This document shows positions 20,703 through 30,100 of a stretch of 32,823 nucleotides of DNA, piece after piece. Source of the DNA: Symbiodinium natans (taxonomy: Eukaryota; Sar; Dinophyceae; Suessiales; Symbiodiniaceae); assembly GCA_905221605.1 (NCBI GenBank), contig CAJNDS010000283.1, positions 145,342 through 178,164 of the forward strand, given 5' to 3'. The translations under genes were made by a program, and so were the position numbers. A model generated the notes under the pieces. That model saw nothing but the letters and a program-made list of their open reading frames with translations. It ran no database searches and was not told where the DNA came from. The first letter of the stretch is position 1. Each line of letters opens with the position of its first letter.

Positions 20703-20803
20703 TGTTACAGAAAGACATTTCGTTACTTACCGTTGTTCGCTCATGGCTCAAGAAAAAGGCGTGTGCACGTTTCCCTAAATATTGGGGCTGTCTGCTGGTA
20801 ACA
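20703..20803 (+). repeat. Candidate short 5' LTR (~101 bp)
   Basis: The stretch starts TGTTAC and ends GTAACA, a perfect 6-bp inverted terminal pair of the TG...CA kind expected of LTRs. It abuts TTTAGGG DNA on its left and a primer-binding-like sequence on its right. An alternative left edge is the TG at 20700. The matching 3' LTR would lie outside the window, so this cannot be confirmed here. About 100 bp is short for a copia LTR. It contains an 11-codon upstream ORF (ATG 20743, TAA 20776). Confidence 0.35.
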
Positions 20804-20820
20804 ATAGGTTATCAGCCGTA
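20804..20820 (+). promoter_or_regulatory. Candidate primer-binding site for minus-strand synthesis
   Basis: Directly after the putative LTR end comes ATAGGTTATCAGCCG. It resembles the TGGTATCAGAGC primer site (complementary to initiator methionine tRNA) used by many plant copia elements, with one extra T and a diverged end. The position is as expected, but the match is imperfect and the host tRNA is unknown. Confidence 0.25.
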
Positions 20821-20847
20821 GTACCACGCTAGTTTGACCACTCTGTG

Positions 20848-21813
20848 ATGACGGACCAAGCTCCGCTAGGTCCTGCAGGCATACCAGTCCCGGACGACGG
20901 AGCGAGCAACCTGAGCATGTCCTTTGATGGTAATGCTCCAGGTGAGGACGCCGCTCCCCGGGAGGGTGAGCTCCCGTTGACCACAACGGCACTAAGGCTA
21001 CACGACCATAGGCTCTTTCAGAAGGGTGCAGTTTCCGAGGCCGGTGTCACCACCGGTGCCTCGAGCCGTCAGACTGCGTCCGCGCCTTGGCAGGTTGTGT
21101 CCCCTAGTGCTAGACAACCACCGGCCAGCCTTCCGATAGCAGCCGGAGGAAGCTCATCCCAAGATATTAGTCCGTCAGCCCAGAGTCTTTTCCAACCGAC
21201 CTCCTCGACTATGAACAGTTTGACAATCGGCGACCAGCGAATCCTGCAGAATCAAGCAAACATTAGCAATGTGTTTGTTCAGAACGACAGGTCGCCGTTA
21301 CTCGAGCAAATAGCTGAACATCGCCACAATCAGATCATTGGTCAGATCGCAAACAATTTTCAGGAGCAACTCCAAGCAATGGGTATGAATGTCATGTCGG
21401 GAGTGTCACAACTCAGAGTTGAACTTGCTCAGGCCGAAACCAGATTAGGTAGTGAGGAGACACAGGCCAGACAGAGATTGGCAACAGGTCAGTCGCAGCT
21501 TGACTCGCAGGCCAATGAGATCAACATGGCACGAGGTGAAGCTCAAGCTTTGGCCCAAAGATTAAGCGCTGCTGAGAGCCACGCTGACGCTACCTACGCT
21601 AGGTTGCGTGATCAACTTCACCAAGCGGAAGCTAAGGCCGTCAGCAACGCGGATCTCCTCAATGCTGAAATGGACAGTGCCCGTGTCGCCGCTGCTCAGG
21701 CAACACATGCAGTTCAGGCGACATCTGAGGTTGAGATTTCACGCTTGACTGCTGAAGTTAGGGATTTCAGGGTGATGATGAGTCACGAGTCAGAGAAGAG
21801 AAAGAATGGCTGA
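20848..21813 (+). CDS. gag: Gag N-terminal ORF: disordered region plus coiled coil
   Basis: An ORF of about 320 codons. The start is the ATG at 20848; a GTG lies just before it, and an in-frame TAG at 20818 closes the frame upstream. The first ~130 residues are rich in Ser, Pro, Ala and Gly and look disordered. From about residue 150 to the end the protein is Ala/Gln/Glu/Arg-rich with heptad-like spacing (stretches such as LAQAETRLGSEETQARQRLA), consistent with a long coiled coil for Gag multimerisation. No enzyme motif is visible. It ends at TGA 21811, overlapping the ATG of the next ORF by 8 bases in ATGGCTGA. The helical, Glu/Lys/Gln-rich character continues across the overlap into the next frame, so both may once have been a single Gag. 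Assignment to Gag rests on position and coiled coil, not on a recognised family. Confidence 0.7.
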   Translation: MTDQAPLGPAGIPVPDDGASNLSMSFDGNAPGEDAAPREGELPLTTTALRLHDHRLFQKGAVSEAGVTTGASSRQTASAPWQVVSPSARQPPASLPIAAGGSSSQDISPSAQSLFQPTSSTMNSLTIGDQRILQNQANISNVFVQNDRSPLLEQIAEHRHNQIIGQIANNFQEQLQAMGMNVMSGVSQLRVELAQAETRLGSEETQARQRLATGQSQLDSQANEINMARGEAQALAQRLSAAESHADATYARLRDQLHQAEAKAVSNADLLNAEMDSARVAAAQATHAVQATSEVEISRLTAEVRDFRVMMSHESEKRKNG

Positions 21814-23368
21814 AAAGGAGAACGCCGAGCTGAAATCGCAGCTAAACCAGGCCATCGCGGCTCTGCAGGCTCATGCAAGCGCAACGGGGTCCGCCCCATC
21901 TGCGCCACCGGGTCTGATCCCTACCTATCCCATCAATACTCCGCCTCAGGACGCCAAAGGGTCAAGGCCCCGACGCCACCCTGACGGGGGAGGCCCTGAT
22001 GGAGATGATGACGGCAGCGATGATGATGACTCGAGCAGCAGTCATAAAAAGAAAAAGAGCAAGAGGAAGGACAAGAAAAGCAAGAAGAGGGATTCCAGTT
22101 CCTCTTCTGATCTCTCGCCCAAGCAGCTCAAGGCAATCATCAAGCAACTTGCCAAAGGAAAGACTAACGAGAAGGAGGAAGTTGATGAGGATGTTAACAA
22201 GACCAAATCCAAGGAGGCCGAGAAGATCCTGTTCCCCAAGTTCCCGACACCTGAACAGTACAGGAACTGGCGAATTAGGGTTCGTGAAGCTGTAGTTGCA
22301 GCGTCCAATAAGCCGGATGAAGCTTTTGAATGGCTTTCGAAGGTATGGGACAAGGACTCTAAGGAAGAAGAGTTGAGGGACACAGGTGGTTTCTCTACTC
22401 TCGATGCCAAGGTCTTGTCGGCAGTGACAAATGTCCTTGAAGGTGACTTCGCGCGCCAAATGGACACCCTCAAGGAGAGGGAGGCTCACGCCGGGAGGCT
22501 AGTGAGGGGTAGACAAATCCTGTTTCTCCTTCATCAGCACTTTGCTACAAACATCCTACACAATTCCGTATATGACATGGAAGACCTCCTTTCAGTGACG
22601 TTGGTAAACGAAAACCTTGTGATGTTCGTTAGGAACTGGGACACGGTGCTTTCAGGCATTCAGACCACCCCTGAAGACAAGGTTCTCGAACCGCTCTTTC
22701 ATAGGCAGGTAAAGAAATGCAAAGCACTTCAGCACGATATTGCCATCTATGAAAGGGCTGCCGAAGGCTCCAGTGAAAGATCGTTTAAATTTCTCTACGA
22801 CGCCGCCAATAGCCACTTGAATCGCAAAAGGCTCGAGAGGAATCGGGAGCGGATTGCCAAGCAAACTGGAGCTCCTGCTGTTCCTACTGCGCCTGCACCC
22901 AAGAAAGTACCCAAAGGGTTTTGCATCTCTTTTGTCAAGAACGGCAGTTGCAAGAATGGTGGCAGTTGTAAATACAAGCACCAGACGCCCAGCGGACGTG
23001 GCAGATCGCAGTCACCCGGCGGAGGCCGAGGAGAAGTCCTTCTAGACCCAACTCCCCGTCAGGAAAGCCTCGAGTGTGCAAGTTCTACAAACAAGGTCGT
23101 TGCGACCGTGGAGAGAATTGCAAATTCATGCACACCGGAAAGCCAGGTGCCGCTGCTACACCCGACGGAAGTCAAAAGGGATCTGCGCGCCCTGACAAGG
23201 GCAAGGACAAGAAGAAGAAGAAGAAGGAACGCAAGGGCTCCAGGGCTAGCTCCAAGGGTTCTAAGGGAAGCAAGGGTTCGAAAGGATCACATGGCTCCGG
23301 GAACTCGAAGGGCTCAGCTCGAAGGAGGAGTGGCGGACCTTCTCTCCCTGCAGCAGTTTGCCTTCTAG
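21806..23368 (+). CDS. gag: Gag capsid-like ORF with CCCH zinc finger (frameshifted at its end)
   Basis: Frame-2 ORF starting at ATG 21806. In order: coiled-coil continuation (AEKENAELKSQLNQ); an Asp/Ser/Lys-rich charged tract at ~21985-22110 with a basic NLS-like run; and a helical capsid-like region at ~22230-22850 opening with FPKFPTPEQYRNWRIRVREA, typical of copia Gag. A CCCH finger follows at 22922-22981, spaced C-x7-C-x5-C-x3-H, for RNA binding. After about 23030 this frame is almost certainly not native: its Arg-rich tail to TAG 23366 shadows frame 1, where a second finger of identical spacing and an Arg/Ser/Pro linker continue the protein. The credible product is therefore ~410 residues and then needs a shift from frame 2 to frame 1. 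The protein would coat the element RNA and assemble the particle. Confidence 0.8.
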   Translation: MAEKENAELKSQLNQAIAALQAHASATGSAPSAPPGLIPTYPINTPPQDAKGSRPRRHPDGGGPDGDDDGSDDDDSSSSHKKKKSKRKDKKSKKRDSSSSSDLSPKQLKAIIKQLAKGKTNEKEEVDEDVNKTKSKEAEKILFPKFPTPEQYRNWRIRVREAVVAASNKPDEAFEWLSKVWDKDSKEEELRDTGGFSTLDAKVLSAVTNVLEGDFARQMDTLKEREAHAGRLVRGRQILFLLHQHFATNILHNSVYDMEDLLSVTLVNENLVMFVRNWDTVLSGIQTTPEDKVLEPLFHRQVKKCKALQHDIAIYERAAEGSSERSFKFLYDAANSHLNRKRLERNRERIAKQTGAPAVPTAPAPKKVPKGFCISFVKNGSCKNGGSCKYKHQTPSGRGRSQSPGGGRGEVLLDPTPRQESLECASSTNKVVATVERIANSCTPESQVPLLHPTEVKRDLRALTRARTRRRRRRNARAPGLAPRVLREARVRKDHMAPGTRRAQLEGGVADLLSLQQFAF

Positions 23369-23898
23369 GAGCAATGATGGCCGGCGCGGCTTCCCAAGCC
23401 GACGCTTTTACTCTCCGGAAGGATGAGTCGTACTGGCCCCCTCAGTGTTCCACTGACATGCGTTTGGCGCTACCAGCAGTGTCTTTTGACAACAGCCCAA
23501 TGTACATCAACTTCCCACTCAGAGATGGAGAGCTTAAGTTCCCTGTCGAGAATCCTCAGCGCAGGTATGACAAGAAGTGGTCTGTTGACTACACTCCCAA
23601 GCCAGACAATCAATCCACCAGAGATGCACTTATGGCCGCTCGCATGTTGAGAGCTACGGTCAAAGACAGTCTGGAGGACAAACCAAGCCGTTGCAATTAC
23701 TGTTGCGATACGGAGTTTGGTTGTAACTATTGCATTCCAAAAGGGTTGAGAGTGTCTTGTCCCGCTAAGGTTCAACTATCATCAGAATCGCCACCCATCG
23801 AATGGATTGGTGACACAGGGAGTGCTCAGGATCTCATCTCAGAGCGGGAGCTTGTGAATCTGCATCCGTACGAATCGGACTGCCCAATCAACATTTGA
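22972..23898 (+). CDS. gag-pol: Gag C-terminus and first half of protease, ended by in-frame UGA
   Basis: Frame 1 opens after the TAA at 22969 and has no convincing ATG of its own, so it is reached from the capsid ORF by a frame change near 23030. It encodes an Arg/Ser/Pro linker and a CCCH finger at 23077-23133 (C-x7-C-x5-C-x3-H). A Lys/Ser/Gly tract follows at ~23200-23335, then a hydrophobic stretch at 23341-23406 (AAVCLLGAMMAGAA). The aspartic protease begins near 23790 with the catalytic Asp-Thr-Gly-Ser at 23812-23823. TGA at 23896-23898 stops it about 25 codons after the catalytic site, just before TANG, which belongs to the same protease. The same frame is open for the next 8.9 kb, so the UGA is a point mutation, a sequencing error or a recoding site. 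Confidence 0.8.
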   Translation: MQAPDAQRTWQIAVTRRRPRRSPSRPNSPSGKPRVCKFYKQGRCDRGENCKFMHTGKPGAAATPDGSQKGSARPDKGKDKKKKKKERKGSRASSKGSKGSKGSKGSHGSGNSKGSARRRSGGPSLPAAVCLLGAMMAGAASQADAFTLRKDESYWPPQCSTDMRLALPAVSFDNSPMYINFPLRDGELKFPVENPQRRYDKKWSVDYTPKPDNQSTRDALMAARMLRATVKDSLEDKPSRCNYCCDTEFGCNYCIPKGLRVSCPAKVQLSSESPPIEWIGDTGSAQDLISERELVNLHPYESDCPINI

Positions 23899-24140
23899 AC
23901 TGCGAATGGACCGAGTTACGCAGGCACGCAATGTGATGTAGGGATACCATCCCTCAACAGCATAGCCAAGCCTTATGTTCTCCCCGACACTCCCAATGTT
24001 CTTTCAGTAGGACAGAGATGCATGGATCTGGGTTACGACTTCATTTGGAAAGGATTTCAGAGACCCTATTTCAGGAGTCCGGGAGGTGACAAGGTTTTCC
24101 TTGATGTGAAGGATAACGTTCCGTACTTGAAGTCTTGGAA
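23790..24140 (+). other. Aspartic protease domain (split by UGA)
   Basis: The catalytic Asp-Thr-Gly-Ser lies at 23812-23823 in the context EWIGDTGSAQDL. It is followed by INI, the UGA at 23896, then TANG and the sequence LPDTPNVLSVGQRCMDLGYD, which is typical of copia protease C-terminal halves (a leucine-rich segment before a G-Y turn). One such ~110-residue unit dimerises and cuts the polyprotein. If UGA is read as stop, the domain is broken. Confidence 0.8.
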
Positions 24141-27100
24141 GGAGGGTATCGCTTGTCCTGCCCTTTCAAGACACGAGTCTACTCGGATCGATACGGATGA
24201 TGCTGTTGAGACCATCACCAACCCAGAACAGATTGCCGCGCAACTTATCCAGGAGCAGGATTTCTCCCATCAGGCATGCTTGCGATTGCTGAAGGACTCA
24301 AACTTTAAGCAATCTAGGTTCAACAGGAAAGCCATCAAACCGAAGGACAGTAAGGACTCGAAGTACATGATTTTCGGGGCTTTTTCACATGGGGGGATGC
24401 AAGGGATAACCAATCGCACTCATTCCTACCCCAAGGTGATTAAGTACCTTCTGTCCTATCTTAAACATCATGGAGCGGATGGCCCAATAACATCGATTGC
24501 TGTCAATCAGAACTCAGGCGTTAAAATGCACAAGGATGTCAACAATGCAATCGGCGATTTCACCGGAGGCGAATTGTGGATTCACGATGACACCATCCGG
24601 AAGGATGAGCCAGGTTGCATCAACAAGATCGCCCCCACTGGTGCCAAACTGGGAGGTCGTTTGCACAGGTCGAAGTCGAAGATCATTTCCTTCGATCCAA
24701 AGACTGTCCATTGCGTCACTCCCTGGAAGGGCGAGCGTTGGAGCATCACGGGATACGTCAATCGCGCTGTGCACAGGCTGGATTCGCATCAGCTAGAGAA
24801 GCTTAAGTCACTGGGGTTCTTGCTGCCGAAACAGAAGAACTTCCCTCCAGCAGTGCCTGCGGAAATCGATGAGGAGATGACTCTTTACGAGTTAGCTACT
24901 ATGGATCCTCCAGCTCCGGCCCCAGAACCGAAAAGCAAGCCTAAAGTGAAGTTGAAAAAGAAGCCTGAGGAACCCTCAGACAAGAAGAAGATTGCCAAAG
25001 AAGCCTCCAAAGCCGAACCACCTTCGGATGAACCAGATTGGTCAAAAGTCGAGGGGTTATTGAAAGAAGCTGTTGCCCCCATCCCTTCATCTCCGGATGA
25101 AGAGTTCCTTGATGAAACGGAACTGATCAGGTCGCCGAAACCCGATTCAGGTGAGCCGAGCGTCCTCCCTCCTCCTCCGGAAGGAGAGAGGCATGCTCCA
25201 GATGGGGATCCTGGTGAGGGTAGTGGTGGGGAAGGCAAGAGGTCGAGGCGCATTGAGAATTTGAAGAAAGAAGCCAAGTCAGCGGCGCATCTCATGACGC
25301 ACCTTCCCAAAAATCCATTCTGTGATGTTTGCCAAAGAGCTAAGATGTACAAGCCGCCTTCGTACCAAACGGATGGCTGGCACAGCGTCGAAGCTAAGGC
25401 GTTTGGAGACCATATCACTGCGGATCACATCATTGTGTACCGTGATAGGGATACGGTTATAGAAGAATCCAGATTGGCCCTCGTACTGAAGGATGTTGCG
25501 ACTTCTTTTACGTATGCCTACCCTTCAGCACTGAGGTCAGAGGATGAGTGCATTGCAGCATTGCAACATTTCGTTTCCTCCTCTGACGAGGTAGGGGTAT
25601 TCTACAGCGATCAAGCTAAAGAACTCATCTCTGCCGCCAAGTTCTTAGGTTGGAGACATGAACAATCCAAAGCGTATATTCATCAATCCAACGCGATCGC
25701 AGAACGCGCAGTGCGCGCCACCACCGAGGGTACTAGGAGCAATTTGCTTCAGGCCGGGCTCTCGCATGTGTACTGGCCACAGGCTCTCGAGCATGCGTGT
25801 ACCGCTGTGAATATAAGTAACCCCCATGGGGCGAAGTTTACACCGTGGTTCAAGCGTTTCGGGAGCCAGTTCCCGGGAAAGGTCATTCCCTTTGGTTGCA
25901 GAATCGACTATTGGGTTGGACCCAAGAAAAAGCGCAAGAATCGTGAAAGGTTCGAGCCAACTGCTGAACCAGGTGTTTTCGTGGGATATCATTTTCAGCC
26001 GGGCATGAAATGGAAGCACGAGGTATTGGTTCTTTCACTGAAAGAGTTAAATCGACAGGACTTCCATGAATGCATCAAGCCCATAAGAGCATACCAGTTC
26101 AAGGTGCCTGAAGGTGATTTCACTTTTCCCATGAAACAGAGGTACGAACGTGTGCAACAAGGTCTCGCTGCCGATGCCCTCGAGCGACCGGCGACGGAGT
26201 CACTCCACAATCAGGACGCTGAGCCCTCAGCTGAACAGGCCGCTGAAGCTTCTGACGCCGACCGGAAGGTTGAGCCCCCTAAAGTTCTTCACCCCAAAAC
26301 CGGCAAGGAGATTCCTCTGCCGGAAGGTGGGAAGTACTATGATTCGGGGGGTACACTAGGTCGTCGCTACGGGGGGACTAGAGGTTCTAGAAAGCCGGAC
26401 AGCATTCCGAGCGATCTATGGGTCCGTCTCTCTAAAGCACAAAAGGAGAAGGCCATTGATGATGAGGCTCGAGAGCAAGCTTTGAGAGATCTCGAGGCCC
26501 GAGAAACTCCCTCGTCAAGTAGCAGCGCCAGGCCCTCTGCAGTAGCTAATCCGGTTAAAGATGAATGGACAATTCGGGGGGATAAGCTCATCCGCTTTCA
26601 CTACTCTCCGAGACGTGAACTGTTCTCCCCTGATCTCACTGATTGTCCTGTTCCTATCTCCGCTCTTGGTAAAGAGAGATTGACCAAAATCATGCCAATT
26701 GGAGGTACGGACATCATAGCCGATTGTGATGAATGGCGTCATGTACGCAAGCGCAACAAGAAGCTCAGCTTCAAATGGGTTGGTCGTACTGAGTTCGACA
26801 TCCTTACCAAACCCCACACTTCGGAAGAAGCTGTTAAAGATTTCCCATGTATGCCTACAGTTCCCATGTCCAATCATCAACATAGGGACAAGATCCCTGT
26901 TTCCCGCGCTCTTACTGCCGAGCAAGTTCAGGAAGCTATGGCTATGGTTGCCAGGCCAGTAGGAAGAAAAGAGCTGTTAGCTGATCCTCAGGCCCAAGCT
27001 TCTCTTGACGTTGAATGGGAAAAGTTGATGAAGAAGAAAGCCTGGGACATGTCATCTGTTCGTGAATGGGAAGAAGTCTCTAAAGAGGCAGCCAAAAGAG

Positions 27101-30100
27101 GAAAGAAGGCCCACGTTGGCAAAATCTTTGAAATCTGCGTGGAAAAGGGCAGTGAGCTTCCTAAAGGGAATCCCTTACGGAAGTTCAAGGGTAGGACCGT
27201 CTTTCAGGGCAACAATGTGAAGGACGAGAACAATGACACCGCTCTCTTTAGTGAGCTGGGCTCTAGTCCCGCCACCATGGAAGCGGGTAAGGTTCTCGAC
27301 GCCTATGGCCATGCCCCCGGCCACGATGTGGAACAGGGGGATGGTAAACAGGCGTACACGCAAACGACTCTGAAAGGCGCTGACACTTGGGTCAGGCTCC
27401 CACGTGAGCGTTGGCCTAAGGAGTGGGTCGGCAAGTTTAGGGACCCCGTCGTCCGCCTCAGATTGGCTCTTTACGGGCACCCAGACAGCGGGGGCTTCTG
27501 GGAGCAACATTGCGAAAAGCGCTTACGGGAGGTTGGTTTTGAGCTCGTGTTTCCCGCTGCATGGCCATCTGTCTTTTATCATCCCACATTGAAGCTTTTA
27601 TTAGCCGTGTATGTAGATGATTTCAAGATGGCCGGGCCAAAAGAGAACCTAGCCAAGGGTTGGGAACTCATCGGTTCTCGCATCGATATGGATACACCTA
27701 CTCCCATCGGAAGATATCTGGGATGTGAACACTTATCTCAGTCTTCATCGCTTGGAAAAGCCGATCATCCTTTTGCGCATGTCTTCGACAAATCCCTTCC
27801 TGACCCCGCTGCCAAACCTGCCACTGCCGCAGCCAAAGAAGATTTCACCGAATACTACCCTGAAGAAGGGATGGTTGTCCGACATCACGTTCAGCCCCGC
27901 AAGGCGTTGTTCAAGCCTCGCGCGGCGGAAGCCGTCGCACTTGACCTTAGTCCGCACAGACTCACATTGATGCGCCCTCTAGGTTCTGAGGCCGCGCCAG
28001 ACGAGCTCTGGGACACGGGGGGTGCTAAGCACAAACGTGATCACTTATGGACAGGTGCTACTTATCTTGCCGCCAACGGTCACACCGAGCGTTCCGCAAT
28101 GGCAGCCGTGAAAAAGATTAGAGACAAACTTAATGCCAAGAAAGCAGCCCGCAAACACGCTTTCTATGATGTCAATCAGTTGAGTGATCATCAGGGTTGT
28201 ATGTATGCTAAGACCAGACAAGTCGTCTATGACATGAGTTCCTTCTTGCAGCAGGCCATCGACCGCTACAAAGAACTCACTGGTCCCGAGTGGCATAACC
28301 TTAAAAAGGTATCAACGCCCTTCTATGATGACAAAATCGCTCGCCCCACTGACGCGGAGGCTGAACCCAAAGGCAAGCTTGCTCCTATTGCGAGTCGTGT
28401 GCTCATGAAGTTGCTGTTTGCAGCAAGGATGGCTCGTTATGACTTGTTACGTGCTGTCCAGGGTTTAGCTAGCCGGGTCACTAAGTGGTCTGCCGACTGC
28501 GACAAGGCACTGCACAGACTCATGTGTTATGTTGCGTCCACTCTTGACCATCGAATGACCTGCTTTATAGGAGACTCCCTTGATAAGTGTAAGCTCTGGC
28601 TGTTCGCTGATTCTGATCACGCAGGCGAACATGACAACAAAAGCACTTCAGGAGGTTTCCTCGCGTTGGTAGGACCCAACACCTACTTTCCCTTGTCCGC
28701 TTTTAGCAAAAAGCAAACGAGCACCGCGCTTAGTTCCACTGAAGCAGAAGTCGTATGTGCGAACGTTACTCTGCGAGCCTTGGGTCTTCCTTCATCTGCA
28801 CTATGGAGCGTGCTCCTGAACGCGGGGGGGGATACAGCTCCCAAGCCTCTTCGTAGTGACATTGCTAAGCACGATTTCAAACCCAAATCTTATCCTTTCC
28901 AGGGAATCTCGACCATCAACAAGACAGGACGTCATCTCCTTGCAGACGGAAGGATTGTGGAGGTTTTTAGCAAAAGTAGCTCTTTACCCTTTCCCGTTGA
29001 GCTGACTAGTCACCCTATCAGGGATCTTTGGTTGCTCCAAAAAGGGAAGTGGACTTTGCATCAAAGGGCGGTTGCTTGGGAAGAATTGGATGAAGACGAA
29101 CGCACTCTGCCTCCAGATGATTTCGAGTATGGCATCCTCGTGTATAGAAGGTCAGAATACCGCCGCCACGCGGAAGCGGAGGCCATCCTCCAGAGGGAAG
29201 CCGAGGGCATAAGGGGTTCGGGGGGTGGTGTCGATACTGAGGTTGGAGTCACTAGGAAACCTTGCGACTTCGGACTAATAATGTCTGTGCCTCATTCGAT
29301 TCAGCCAGTTGTCTTAGAGGATAATCAGGCCACCATCCGCATCCTAGAGTCTGGAAAATCCCCAGCCTTCCGTCATTCTGACAAGACTCAAAGAATCAAT
29401 TTAGGATGGATCGCAGAGCAGTTTCGTAGGAAGCACTATGACCTTGCTTACATCAACACCAATCTTCAAGCTGCTGACATCCTTACAAAACCCTTTACCA
29501 ATGCTGAAAAGTGGCGAAATGCCTTGCTATTGATGGGAATCACTCAGCGGAAGCTCGAGAGCCGTAAGGCTACACCGGCCAGCGTTCCGCCGCCCGCCGT
29601 TGCGAGCGACTCGAGGCCCGACAGCAAAACGAAGCGGGTCATTATAGAGGTTTGCTGTAGTGATGACTCCATCATTGGGGAAATAGCTCATCATGAGTTT
29701 CCCGAGTGTAAGGTAGTTAGAGTCACCGAAAGCATGGACCTTAACTCACCAGATACCCGTAGAGCCATCATCGACATTGCTAAAGAACACCACCGAGCTG
29801 GCGCTCGTGTTCTAACATGGGTTAGCTTGCCTTGCACTGGTGGCAGTCAATGGACTAGAATCAACCTTAAGGTTCCCAAAAATAGAGATGCTGTGCTTGA
29901 TGCCAGAAGAAAGTTCAAGAAGTTGTGGGCATCATTCGTTGATCTTTCTCAGGGCCTTGATAAGGTGTCCGTTGACTACTGTGTTGAATGGCCAAGGGAC
30001 TGTGAGTATTGGGGATGGGACAAAGTGAGGAAGTGGCTTGATAGGCATCCGTTTGTTTATGCCAAATTTGATGGTTGCAGGTTCGGATTGCATAACAAGA

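Noticed and set aside
21962-22489. 175-residue antisense ORF under Gag
   Set aside because: Mirror of the charged Gag region; hydrophobic runs are the complement of Lys/Asp codons on the plus strand.
23040-23368. Arg-rich C-terminal tail of the frame-2 Gag ORF
   Set aside because: Frame 1 over the same bases encodes a CCCH finger and protease lead-in, so the frame-2 tail is off-frame.
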